Shown here piece after piece: positions 1-21,447 of a stretch of 64,000 nt of DNA. The translations under genes and the position numbers were made by a program. Each line of letters opens with the position of its first letter. The stretch's first letter is position 1. The notes beneath the pieces are model-generated. The model had not been told where the DNA came from. It searched no databases and saw only the letters and a program-made list of their open reading frames with translations. Source of the stretch: Piscicola geometra (Eukaryota > Annelida > Clitellata > Hirudinida > Piscicolidae); the NCBI GenBank assembly GCA_943735955.1, contig OX030960.1, positions 161,894 through 225,893 on the forward strand, in the 5' to 3' direction.

Positions 1-8822
<8,822 letters not shown>

Positions 8823-9525
8823 CTGTAAGGCCAAAAATAATAATTTAATTTCCGAAAAGTTAAAAGTAAAAATCCGTGCAACTACCTACCTTACAGTAAG
8901 GGGGTTGTTGTTGTTGTTGTTGTTGAGGTGGTTGTGGTTTTAGAAAACCCTTTGGAGAATAAAGGCTAGTAAAGATGCTGAAAGTCTTCACGGAAGTAAA
9001 AGAATGCGCAGATGATCAGAAGGTTGTCAAATTTACATCCCGGAATTAAAACACAAAAAACTGGAAGTTGAATATTTGTTAAATATTAATTAATTTCTCA
9101 ACAAGCGTGCTTGAATAAATGAATTATTTGGTTTTTATTTTGTTCACACTCAAATGAAACCTTAAACTTTGAGCAACTTTAATCAATCGTTTGAGACTCA
9201 GGTTTCACTTTAAAAAAGTAAATGATTTTGTGAAAGTAAATTTTTTGTAATAAATGTTATTTTTATTTATAAAAAAAATTTAATAAATCTGTTTAAAAAA
9301 AGTTATGACTTTTCATACTCAATCTTCAATTAACTTTTTGTAAAAACTTTAAATGAGTTTTTAAAATTTCTTTGAAATTATTTGTTGATTTATTTGAAAG
9401 TTTAAAGACTTTTCTCTGATCAATAATCAATTTTGATATTTAAAAAATGACAACACCAGCAAAAGTTAGTTTTCACCTTCAAATCTTCATATTACTTTTT
9501 CATTATCTGAGTCTCTCAACAACTC
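8823..9525. other. Intergenic gap between FAK and BAP18 exons
   Basis: AT-rich spacer of about 700 bp between the most 5' FAK exon (minus) and the BAP18 start region (plus). It holds a (GTT)7 run at about 8906-8926 and no recognised FERM-domain exon. It could contain a shared promoter for the two divergent genes, but no core promoter motif is convincing. Confidence 0.5.
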
Positions 9526-9540
9526 ATGCAACTTAATGCA

Positions 9541-10404
9541 ATGCATAAAAATAAGCTGAAAAGGCAATGCAATGGTCGCCAGGTGAGTGAATTGTACACG
9601 AGTGCAGGCCTGGCGATGCTCGAGCTTGGAGAGTTGACCAGTCAGTTGAATGCGCAAGGAGATTCATCTACTATGTGGGTGATGCTGATGATGGTGGTGG
9701 TAATGATGATAGAGGAAGAAGTGGGAGAGGTGGTTATGGTGAAGATGTTGGTGATATTGATGTGATTTGGTTGTGTTCACCATCATCACCCACAACTCTT
9801 CCTAACCATCATCATCACCAACATCTCTTTTTAATCATCATCATCACCAACATCTTTTTTTAATCATCATCATCAACTACATCTCTTTCTAATCATCATC
9901 ATCACAGTGGCAAGTGGTCAGATGTGGAGATCGACATGCTGCTTGAGAGTATCAATAGGTCACTACTACTACTACTACTACCACTACTATTACTACTACT
10001 TCTACTTCCACTACTATTACTACTACTACCACTACTATTACTACTACTACTACCACTACTACTTTTTCAAATTTTACCACTAATACTTCTATTACTGCCA
10101 CTTCCATTTATAGTTGTATCATTATACATCTTCATTTAAATACTTGCAATAGCATCATCATCAAACACCATCACAATCACTACCCCCATCACCATCATCA
10201 TCATCACTCAAAGGTTTGGAAGAGACCTCAAGGAAGTCAGTAATAGACTCAAGATGAGAGTGCAGTATGTGATGATGATGATGATGCTGAGGAAGATAAT
10301 GATGATGCTGAGAAAGATGTTGATGATAATGATTATGGCACTTCTCATCATGCAGAGAACAGATCGAAACACAGATCGAGAAGAAAATTTCCACGGCGAC
10401 CTAA
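9541..10404 (+). CDS. BAP18-like chromatin complex subunit (SANT-type domain), 4 exons
   Basis: Homologue of BAP18 (C17orf49), a small nuclear protein of MLL/NURF-type chromatin complexes. Exons 9541-9674, 9908-9958, 10214-10264 and 10356-10404 have GT-AG junctions and matching phases, giving about 94 residues. Exon 1 matches the family start: SELYTSAG...LGELTSQL against human GEIFSAAG...LGELTMQL. Exons 2-3 give GKWSDVEIDML and NRFGRDLKEVS of the Myb/SANT-like helices. Exon 4 gives EQIETQIEKK and then a stop. Human BAP18 is about 172 residues, so the Ser/Pro-rich tail is missing here. ATG codons at 9526 and 9541 are both in frame; an acceptor at 9582 would instead put the true first exon further upstream. 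Confidence 0.82.
9675..9907. repeat. Trinucleotide-rich intron of BAP18
   Basis: ATG/GTG-type repeats, then three degenerate units containing AATCATCATCATCACCAACATCT. They form the first BAP18 intron, and the acceptor CATCACAG derives from the repeat. Confidence 0.75.
9960..10205. repeat. (CTA)n/(ATC)n microsatellite in BAP18 intron
   Basis: CTA triplets with CCA and TTA interruptions to about 10125, then ATC/CAC repeats up to the acceptor of BAP18 exon 3. Confidence 0.88.
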
Positions 10405-10722
10405 TCAACCTACCACTACTGCTACTACTACTGCTATCACCACTACTACTACTTATACTGCTACAACTACTACTACTACAACCCTCAAATTTTACTTTTT
10501 GATTCCACACATAGTCTAAAATAATTGGACGGAATAAAGAGCTCATAACTTCTTTCTCAGTCCAACAAGTTACCAACGCATTGACGAACGAAGACGCACC
10601 AGTATTTGAAGCGAACAAACCAATACATTCGAACCTTCCAAGAGCTTCGAACTTTATATTTTGTTTTGGACACAATTAATTTTACTTTAAATTGTGTAAA
10701 GAAAAGAAAGGTATTCATAAAA
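10405..10722. other. Non-coding stretch after BAP18
   Basis: A second (CTA)n tract at about 10411-10490, then AT-rich sequence without a recognised gene. Confidence 0.5.
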
Positions 10723-10806
10723 ATGGTGGAACTTGCAAGAGGTGCTGGAACGCCCCTCAATATATGCACCAATGACCAAGTTCCAGCAGGTGCTGCCAAA
10801 AAGTAT
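10723..10806 (+). CDS. Possible first exon of an unidentified gene
   Basis: An ATG in good context (AAAAATGG) opens about 27 codons (MVELARGAGTPLNIC...) and ends at a strong donor, AAAAA followed by GTATGT. No family is recognised and no convincing next exon was found, because the downstream plus-strand sequence is antisense to XRCC1 exons. It may be chance. Confidence 0.25.
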
Positions 10807-10959
10807 GTCTCTTATGTATGTCGCGTAATATTGCTTATGATTTGGCCGTCCAAACATGATCTATTCTGGTGCTTTGCAAGTTCACTTGGTATGGGACATT
10901 TATTGTTTATGTGCCTGAGGTGAACAAATAAATTTCAATTGGAAAATGTTTGGGTGATG

Positions 10960-11060
10960 TTGAAGACTGGTGGTGATGATGATCGTGGTGGTGACGACTA
11001 CTGTGGTGATGATGATCGTGGTGGTGACGACTACTGTGGTGATGATGATGATTGTCTTGT
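10960..11060. repeat. Short tandem repeat GATGATCGTGGTGGTGACGAC
   Basis: Two nearly identical units of about 33 bp containing GATGATGATCGTGGTGGTG, just below the last recognised XRCC1 exon. Confidence 0.75.
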
Positions 11061-11193
11061 GAAACTTGCACTTCTATCGTTTTCCTGGTTTGTGTGGATG
11101 ATTGTGCAGTGAGGCTGGGCCGAGAGGGCTTGGTGGACACAGACCAGGCACAACAATCAACAAACGCCACCACGTCCTCCGCATTCTACTCAC

Positions 11194-12674
11194 TTGCATT
11201 CTCGCCATTGCGTTTTACAGCGGTATCATCATCATCATCAGCACTAGTTTCATAAGAGTCATCAGACTCTTCGTCATCATCATTAACGATGAAATCATCA
11301 TCATCACCACTGTACTCTTCCTCCTCCTCCTCGTCGTCTTCTTCATCCTCCTTTGAGGCCCCCTTAACAGACACACGCCTGCCTAGCCTGTACCTGAGAG
11401 GGTGTTTGCAAGCATCAGCACCCTGTTTGCCTTGCTGCGTCAGGAAACCATGCAGCACTGAAGTTGTAATTGATGAGCATGAGAGGAAGCATGGGTGGGT
11501 GGGTGGAGTGGTGGATGGATGGAGTGGTGGGTGGGTGGAGTGGTGGGTGGGTGGAGTGGTGGGTGGAGTGGTGGGTGGGTGAAGTGGTGGGTGGGTGGAG
11601 TGGTGGGTGGGTGGAGTGGTGGGTGGATGGAGTGGTGGGTGGAGTGGTGGGTGGAGTGGTGGGTGGAGTGGTGGGTGGGTGGAGTGGTGGGTGGATGGAG
11701 TGGTGGGTGGATGGAGTGGTGGGTGGATGGAGTGGTGGGTGGGTGGAGTGGTGGGTGAACCTGGTGCAGGGCAGCAGTCTGGCTTGAGCATGGCAATCTT
11801 GCAGCCACTGCCTGCCCACGATGCTGCCTCTGCCTCGCACCTGTCGGTACTTGGGAGTGTCCTTGAAGGCACATCTGCATGCATGGCAGTCGTTCATCAC
11901 CCTTCAACTCGTGCAATTAAATGGCAGAACTTGAAGTTGCATGGAGGAGCGCTGCAATGAAGCTGCATACAGTGGCGCTTTCCAGATGGATGCGAGTGTT
12001 TGTGCGAGTGTTGGTCAGATGATTATCAAATTTCATTGGTTTCATGGCAGAACTGCCCTCCTATGTATGAGTTTTGTAACTTTAACAAAAGTAGTTGAAG
12101 ACACAATGAAGCAAGCATGCACACATACACGAGATGGGTGCAGTCAGAGGTCCAGTCTGCGCGGTAGGAGGCTCCCAAGGAGAGCGCCATGTCTCGCAGC
12201 TGCCCCCTCTCGGGGTTCACAAAGCCACTCAACACCACGACCACCCCTTTCATCACCTGCATGCGTGCTCTTTTTGATGACATTTTGGTAGAACTCAATA
12301 GTGCTTTCGCATGTTTCTGTGAAGTGGAAGGGGCTTGAGCAGTGCTTTGAGGAGAATTGAGTAGAAATGGAGCCTTGTTGGGCGTTTTTGGAGCGATTGG
12401 ACTTGATGAGTCTGCGAAATTATTGCATTGATTTGTTGAAGACTTTTCATCAGAAATTGTCATTGGCACAGTTTTGATAACTGGCATCTTGACATTTTCA
12501 GCTTTCATTGATTCACTCACTTCTTTGCTTCCTTGAGGCAAAAGAGTTGTCTAGTTAATACAAGAAAAACTGAAATTAGGCAAAAACACCTCTAGCTGTT
12601 TTGAAAAAGGAACCTATCTGGATCGTAAGATTTCCATCATCGCCATTTTTAAACTTAAAAGCTCCTAGGTCAGT
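11194..12674 (-). CDS. XRCC1 (DNA single-strand break repair scaffold), partial, 4 exons
   Basis: Scaffold of base-excision and single-strand break repair. Minus-strand exons 12614-12674, 12129-12531, 11761-11874 and 11194-11393 join with consistent phases. The first gives LGAFKFKNGDDG, like the segment after the XRCC1 N-terminal domain. The second is a Ser/Lys-rich linker ending in the BRCT1 start GVVVVLSGFVNPERG...DWTSDCTHLV, nearly identical in pattern to human XRCC1. The third completes BRCT1 (CAFKDTPKYRQV, GRQWLQDCHA). The fourth is an acidic tract (EDEEDDEEEEEE, DDSYETSADDDDD) resembling the CK2-phosphorylated, FHA-binding region. The N-terminal DNA polymerase beta-binding domain (expected above 12674) and C-terminal BRCT2 (expected below 11194) were not found. 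Confidence 0.88.
11492..11757. repeat. GTGGGTGGAGTG minisatellite in XRCC1 intron
   Basis: G-rich array of GGTGGGTGGAGTGGTGGGTGG units (8-, 12- and 16-bp sub-periods) between the XRCC1 exons at 11194-11393 and 11761-11874. It ends three bases before the donor. Its Trp-Gly and His-Pro open frames in several phases are artefacts. The G-runs could form quadruplexes. Confidence 0.92.
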
Positions 12675-12875
12675 CTGATGGGACATAAAAGTTAAAAGTA
12701 ATTTTTATTAATAAAGTTTTTATGAAATTAGAAAAAAACCTCGTTTTCATTCGAGTCAGACTTTTTATTCATCGTTTTATTTTTGTTAGTAGTCAGTGGC
12801 TTGAAGAATTAATCGAAAAACCCGCTTAAGAGAAGTCATGGGTAAAAGGGAACTTTCAGTTTTCAATGATGATTT

Positions 12876-13112
12876 ATGGTTGTAGGTTAACTGCACACCA
12901 AAGAAATCGCGCTGCATGTGTTAAATGCGCATTTGATTTTGCACATTTCTTCTTTTTTTACAAAAAAAACTTTAAGTTAGGGTTAAGGTTAAGGTTAGGG
13001 TTAGGGTTAGGGTTTTCAGAAAAATCGCATTTTAAGAATAAATGTGCAAAATGAAATGTGCATTTAACACATGCAGCGCGATTTCTTTGGTGTGCAGTTC
13101 ACCTATAACCAT
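12876..13112. mobile_element. 237-bp MITE with telomere-like core
   Basis: Long inverted repeats of about 57 bp (outer ends ATGGTTGTAGGTTAACTGCA and the near-complement ending ACCTATAACCAT; inner part includes AAAGAAATCGCGCTGCATGT) flank a short core. The core carries GTTAGGGTTAAGGTTAAGG and several more GGGTTA units. A 5-bp direct repeat GATTT (12871-12875 and 13113-13117) looks like the TSD. No coding capacity. It is inserted above the first recognised XRCC1 exon. Confidence 0.85.
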
Positions 13113-13269
13113 GATTTATAAATATTACTTAAATCTAAATATAATAAAATAAGAAAAAACAACAAAGTCATTATTAGAGTAATGCGTTTAAATATAAGAC
13201 ACGGGAAATAAGTTTATTTTATTGTACAAAAATAACACAGGTCTTTTGTGTGTTTAGAATTGAAAAGTT

Positions 13270-13392
13270 GAGTTCAAAAACCTGTTTAGTACAAATTTCA
13301 AAACTTCAGTAATTATACCTATTAGCTTATAATTCTTCTTATAATTTTTTTAGAAAGTGGGATTTCCAATAACGGTTAAATGGCTTTGTAAT
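13270..13392 (-). repeat. Partial copy of a dispersed ~450-bp repeat
   Basis: On the minus strand this stretch matches the right portion of the repeat seen at 33695-34147 and 60458-60924, including GAAATCCCACTTTCT and TTAGCTAATAGGTATAAT-like segments. Flanking sequence (13118-13270 and 13392-13470) shows nothing recognisable. Confidence 0.7.
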
Positions 13393-13474
13393 TTGGGGAG
13401 TAAAAAACCACGCTGGTCTTTTGACCTCTTAATGGTTATATAAAAAAATCAACCAAAATGTATTTACACAATAT

Positions 13475-15553
<2,079 letters not shown>

Positions 15554-15556
<3 letters not shown>

Positions 15557-18215
15557 AATTAAAATATTAAATAATTATGAAATAATAATAATAAATAATT
15601 ATGAAATAATAAAAATAAATAATTATGAAATAATAATAATTATGAAATAATAATAATTATGAAATAATAATTATGAAATAATAATAATTATGAAATAATA
15701 ATAATTATGAAATAATAATAATTATGAAATAATAATAATTATGAAATGATAATAATTATGAAATAATAATAATTATATAATAATAATAATTATGGAATAA
15801 TAATAATTATGAAATAATAATAATTATGAAATAATAATAATTATGAAATAATAATAATTATGAAATAACAATAATTATGGAATAATAATAATTATGAAAT
15901 AATAATAAGAATGAAATAATAATAATTATGAAATAATAATAATAATGAAATTATAATAATTATGAAATTATAATAATTATGAAACTATAATAATTATGAA
16001 ATAATAATAATTATGAAATAATAATTATGAAATAATAATTATGACATAATAATTATGAAATAATAATTATGAAATATTAATTATGAAATAATAATTATGA
16101 AATAATAAATATTAAATAATAATTATGAAATAATAATTATGAAATAATAATTATAAAATAATAATTATGAAATAATAATTATGAAATAATAATTATGAAA
16201 AAATAATTATGAAATAGTAATTATGAAATAATAATTATGAAATAATAATTATGAAATAATAATTATGAAATAATAATTATGAAATAATAATTATGAAATA
16301 ATAATTATGAAATAATAATTATGAAATAATAATTATGAAATAATAACTATGAAATAATAATTATGAAATAATAATTATGAAATAATAATTATGAAATAAT
16401 AATTATGAAATAATAATTATGAAATAATAATTATGAAATAATAATTATGAAATAATAATTATGAAATAATAATTATGAAATAATAATTATGAAATAATAA
16501 TTATGAAATAATAATTATGAAATAATAATTATGAAATAATAATTATGAAATAATAATTATGAAATAATAATTATGAAATAATAATTATGAAATAATAATT
16601 ATGAAATAATAATTATGAAATAATAATTATGAAATAATAATTATGAAATAATAATTATGAAATAATACTTATGAAATAATACTTATGAAATAATAATTAT
16701 GAAATAATAATTATGAAATAATAATTATGAAATAATAATTATGAAATAATAATTATGAAATAATAATTATGAAATAATAATTATGAAATAATAATTATGA
16801 AATAATAACTATGAAATAATAATTATGAAATAATAATAATTATGAAATAATAATAATTATGAAATAATAATAATTATGAAATAATAATAATTATGAAAGA
16901 ATAATAATTATGAAAGAATAATAATTATGAAATAATAATAATTATGAAATAATAATAATTATGAAATAATAATAATTATGAAATAATAATAATTATGAAA
17001 TAATAATAATTATGAAATAATAATAATTATGAAATAATAATAATTATGAAATATTAATAATTATGAAATAATAATAATAATGAAATAATAATAAATATGA
17101 AATAATAATAATTATGAAATAATAATAATTATGAAATAATAATAATTATGAAATAATAATAATTATGAAATAATAATTATGAAATAATAATTATGAAATA
17201 ATAATTATGAAATAATAATTATGAAATAATAATTATGAAATAATAATTATGAAATAATAATTATGAAATAATAATTATGAAATAATAATTATGAAATAAT
17301 AATTATGAAATAATAATTATGAAATAATAATTATGAAATAATAATTATGAAATAATAATTATGAAATAATAATTATGAAATAATAATTATGAAATAATAA
17401 TTATGAAATAATAATTATGAAATAACAATTATGAAATAATAATTATGGAATAATAATTATGGAATAATAATTATGAAATAATAATTATGAAATAATAATT
17501 ATGAAATAATAATTATGAAATAATAATTATGAAATAATAATTATGAAATATTAATTATGAAATAATAATTAAGAAATAATAATTATGAATTAATAATTAT
17601 GAATTAATAATTATGAAATAATAATTATGAAATAATAATTATGAAATAATAATTATGAAATAATAATTATGAAATAATAATTATGAAATAATAATTATGA
17701 AATAATAATTATGAAATAATAATTATGAAATAATAATTATGAAATAATAATTATAAAATAATAATTATGAAATAATAATTATGAAATAATAATTATGAAA
17801 TAATAATTATGAAATAATAATTATGAAATAATAATTATGAAATAATAATTATGTAATAATAATTATGAAATAATAATTATGAAATAATAATTATGAAATA
17901 ATAATTATGAAATAATAATTATGAAATAATAATTATGAGATAATAATTATGAAATAATATTTATGAAATAATAATTATGAAATAATAATTATGAAATAAT
18001 AATTATGAAATAATAATTATGAAATAATAATTATGAAATAATAATTATGAAATAATAATTATGAAATAATAATTATGAAATAATAATTATGAAATAATAA
18101 TTATGAAATAATAATTATGAAATAATAATTATGAAATAATAATTATGAAATAATAATTATGAAATATTAATTATGAAATATTAATTATGAAATAATAATT
18201 ATGAAGTAATAATAA
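15554..18215. repeat. 14-bp/17-bp AT-rich satellite array
   Basis: About 2.65 kb of tandem GAAATAATAATTAT (14 bp), with 17-bp variants containing one more AAT mainly in the blocks at about 15.56-16.0 kb and 16.83-17.17 kb. Rare point variants (TATGGAAT, ATGAATTA, AATACTT) are shared by adjacent units, which suggests local amplification. Confidence 0.96.
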
Positions 18216-18334
18216 TTATGAATAAAATATATTTATATTTAATTATATTAATTATATTTTTATTATTATCCCACAATAGAACGCGACGTCACGCCAGCAA
18301 TCGGCTTTAGGCTGGGGAGCGGGATGGCTTAGAT

Positions 18335-19394
18335 CAGTGTTTCCCAACCTTTTTCAGTGTTGGCCTCCCTAAAAAAGTCCTAATGGTAACTTGGCCTCCC
18401 CAAATCCCGTCGTCAATAATTGAGAAAAAAAATAAATTTGTTATAACAATTTTTATTCAGAAAGATTTAATTAAAAGTAGCATTGTTCATAATAATAAGG
18501 TTTATGTAAGGTTTTGGAATTTCTTCAACCTGTTTTCTTTCTTTTTTTCCAAGAATTAACTCCACCATTTCAAGTGCACAGGGTTTTATTAAGGTTTCTC
18601 CAATTGTATGTGGTTTTTTTTTTGGCAATCAAATAGGCAACTTTGTAAGAAGCCTCAAGAAGTGGTTTCTTTGGTTGAGCAAATCCAACATTTTTTAATG
18701 TTCCAGTGGCTTGAAATCTAGCTCGTTTCAGTTTGAAGGTATCTAGGTTGTCGTTGACATTTCCAGGATGTTTGGTTTCTAAGTGGTAGCGTAACTTTGC
18801 TGGTCTCATTCTATCATTACAATATACTGCTCCGCATAAGAAACATTGTGGCTTTTCAGTGCCATCTTTTTCAGTAATAGTCGTGAATCCAAACGCAACG
18901 TAGGTTTCGTCATAGCAACGTTTTTTCGACATTATTGAAAACTGAAAATGATAAAAAAAACACATATTTTAAAAAGAACTGAAATAATAAAAAAATCACA
19001 AATATAAATTACCAGTTATGTTAGAAACAGCAGACCAAATTCTTTAGTTAATTTATTCAATTAATTGTCTTATTTTATTAATTTTATTGAAAAAGAAACT
19101 CATGCAGGGTATCTCAAAAAACCCGACAGAAAGAAAATGAGGGGTTTATGAAAACAGAAATGTGCAAATCATTATTCAAATAAATACAATATGGAAAGCC
19201 GTTACGCAAAAACAATTTTCATATAGTGTTCAAAAAATCTTTTTTAGCATGATTAAAATTTAGTGATTTAACAAAACTTTATAAAATTATATAAATTTAT
19301 AAAATACCTGTAAATAGAACACCTTAGTTGGCCTCCCCTAAAAGATCATTTGGCCTCCCTAAGGGAGGCCGGCCCCACCGGTTGGGAAACCCTG
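18335..19394 (-). mobile_element. hAT element with CAGTGTTTCCCAACC ends
   Basis: Ends CAGTGTTTCCCAACC and GGTTGGGAAACCCTG are typical hAT termini. The TSD is a perfect 8 bp, GCTTAGAT (18327-18334 and 19395-19402). It keeps only the 5' part of a transposase gene on the minus strand, so it is an internally deleted, non-autonomous copy. Confidence 0.95.
18490..18932 (-). pseudogene. hAT transposase N-terminus with BED-type zinc finger
   Basis: From MSKKRCYDETYVAFGF the frame encodes a BED-type finger: CFLCGAVYCNDRMRPAKLRYHLETKHP, with the C-C-H-H ligands in place. A second block ends at IAKKK. Beyond an A-run (T-run at 18609-18617 on the plus strand) the frame shifts, and PHTIGETLIKPCALEMVELILGK continues in another phase, typical of ZBED5-like hAT proteins. 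The catalytic core and dimerisation domain are absent. BED fingers bind the element's ends. Confidence 0.82.
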
Positions 19395-19684
19395 GCTTAG
19401 ATGGTAGACGTCAGACTTGCAACTTAAAGGTTGCCTGTTCGAATCCTTGACAAGCAACCGTGAACTATCATATACCTAATGTATATGATGCGGTGTTTGC
19501 GACGTATGCATTGAGAGATGTGTACGTCGTGTGGAGTTGCGTCTTGGCGCATAAGAACCATGGTTCTCAGAACCATTGTAACATGGCATGCGTCTGTCAG
19601 GCTGTGAATAGTATAGACCAGAAGAAAAAAAAAATCATCGGGATGCAGTCGATTCACCCCTTAACCTTAACCTACACATCATCC

Positions 19685-20812
19685 TAACTTTCGCTCCATC
19701 TGAACCATCTACATATTTTTCCAACTTCTTGCTTTCTGACTTCTCCTCACGGTACCTTTTCAGTCTTTCACTTTCCTGTATCTTATTCCCCTATTCCTGC
19801 CTTCCCTTTTGTTGGATCCTTTTCACTAGTTCTCTTCCCCCATCCCTCCGATCTCTCTTTCTGAAACGCCTATCATAAACACTCCTGCTCGTGCTACTAA
19901 CCTCCACACCCAATTTTTTTCATAAATTGGCTACACCTCTCCACCATTTAGATTTCTTACCTATCTCCTCTACACATGCTCTACCTATTCTTCCTACTAT
20001 ATCTTTCCTCTCTAATGTCCTGATGACAAAGTCTATCATAACCTTAGCCTCTCTTTCCCAGAATGTACTCCAGGCTGTTTCACCATGTACTACAACATTT
20101 CTAACACTAGTCTCTACCCCCCATATCCATCTCCCAAACTTAGTCTGCAAAACCTCTTACTTCTTTCTCTCCTTAGCTGACCAACCAACTGCTGCAAGAC
20201 CATACATTAACTTTCATACAATCAAGCTCTTCCATGCTTCCCTGCCCACGATAAACCGACTCTCAGATCTTTCTGCTCCATATTTTACCATGCTGGTTAA
20301 GCTTCCAACATCTTTCATCATTTCACTAAATTGAAAAATCATACTTTTTCCCCCTTTAAGCCTTAATTCTAAATACCTTACCTCATCACATTTTCGTATG
20401 GTCCTACCTCTAATTACCCATTCTTGACATCCTTCCATTCCTGTGTTACCAAACAGTTCCACAACTTTAGATTTCTCTTCATTCAGTTTCATTCCATATT
20501 CCTCTAACACCTTCAGTACATCCTCTAACACTATCTTCATATTATCTTTATTTTCCGCCCTCACTAGGATGTCGTCAGCAAATAGCATTCCTCCAAACCT
20601 CCACTCTTTCCTACTATCCTCCCTACCCATTTGATTATGTACTTTCATTACTACCCCAGCTCGATGGTTATCTAGAACTGCTGCCACATCCCTAGTGTAT
20701 AAATTGAAGAGGATTGGAGATAAAAGACAACCCTGTCTAACCCCACTTGTGCATGTAACCCATTCTGTCTCCAAGTCTCTCAACACAAACCTCACTCTGT
20801 TATTCTGAATAA
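19685..20812 (-). pseudogene. LINE reverse transcriptase fragment
   Basis: Minus-strand frame 20214-20795 encodes RT motifs GVRQGCLLSPILFNLY and GMLFADDILV (FADD catalytic aspartates intact), then EEYGMKLNEEKSKVV. After a shift the thumb and C-terminal region continues to about 19685. The 5' side is cut at about 20812, where a 16-bp repeat array starts, so endonuclease and palm start are missing. A non-LTR retrotransposon remnant, clade not assigned. Confidence 0.85.
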
Positions 20813-20814
20813 TT

Positions 20815-21335
20815 TTTATCCGAAGACTTTTTATCCTGAAGACTTTTTATCCTTAAGAATTTTTATCCTGAAGACTTTTTATCCTGAAGAATTTTTATCC
20901 TAAAGACTTTTTATCCTGAAGACTTTTTATCCTGAAGACTTTTTATCTTGAAAACTTTTTATCCGAAAGACTTTTTGTCCTGAAGACTTTTTATTTTGAA
21001 GACTTTTTATCCTGAAGACTTTTTATCTTGAAGACTTTTTATCCTGAAGACTTTTCATCCTGAAGACTTTTTATTCTAAAGACTTTTTATCCTGAAGACT
21101 TTTTATCCTGAAGACTTTTTATCTTGAAAACTTTTTATCCGGAAGACTTTTTGTCCTGAAGACTTTTTATCCTGAAGACTTTTTATCCTGAAGACTTTTT
21201 ATCTTGAAGACTTTTTATCCTGAAGACTTTTCATCCTGAAGACTTTTTATTCTAAAGACTTTTTATCCTGAAGACTTTTTATCCTGAAGACTTTTTATCT
21301 TGAAAACTTTTTATCCGGAAGACTTTTTGTTCTAG
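20815..21335. repeat. 16-bp tandem array TTTTTATCCTGAAGAC
   Basis: About 32 units of TTTTTATCCTGAAGAC with variants (TCTTGAAAAC, TCCGGAAGAC, GTCCTGAAGAC). A higher-order repeat is visible: about 210 bp at 20930-21140 recurs at 21115-21330. A lone unit also occurs at 48967-48988. It resembles the iterated ends of other elements in this window. Confidence 0.92.
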
Positions 21336-21447
21336 AACCGATCCTTTCACTGAAAATGAAGAAGTTTAATTTTTTTATATATCAACCAGGACAGATTAAA
21401 ATATAAAAAAAGCAAAAAAAGTGTTAAAAAGTTTAAAAAGCTGTTTT

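Larger units (their letters stand above)
18314..19636 (+). mobile_element. tRNA-derived SINE, copy 1, split by a hAT insertion
   Basis: The 5' part is 18314-18334 and the 3' part is 19395-19636. Joined, they match the intact copy at 54734-54990: an A-box-like GGATGGCTTAGNTGGTAGACG, a B-box-like GTTCGAATCCTTG, a tRNA-unrelated body with CATAAGAACCATGGTTCTCAG, and an A-rich tail. The hAT at 18335 landed inside the polymerase III A box. SINEs are transcribed by RNA polymerase III and copied by LINE machinery in trans. Confidence 0.88.

Noticed and set aside
10907..11173. Minus-strand frame VAFVDCCAWSVSTKPSRPS as a further XRCC1 exon
   Set aside because: Only about 20 bases separate it from the previous donor and no acceptor gives a convincing BRCT2 or linker match in the required phase.
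11052..11356. Plus-strand frames with a hydrophobic stretch (LLTCILAIAFYSG)
   Set aside because: Antisense to the acidic XRCC1 exon; hydrophobicity comes from reading Asp/Glu codons backwards.
11470..11916. Trp-Gly-rich and His-Pro-rich open frames
   Set aside because: Arise from the GTGGGTGGAGTG minisatellite between XRCC1 exons; several phases are open because of the repeat.
12975..13015. True telomere end or fusion point
   Set aside because: Only a few GGTTAG units, enclosed by MITE inverted repeats and a target duplication.
19891..20334. 147-residue plus-strand open frame
   Set aside because: Antisense of the LINE reverse transcriptase C-terminus; no family resemblance in this frame.
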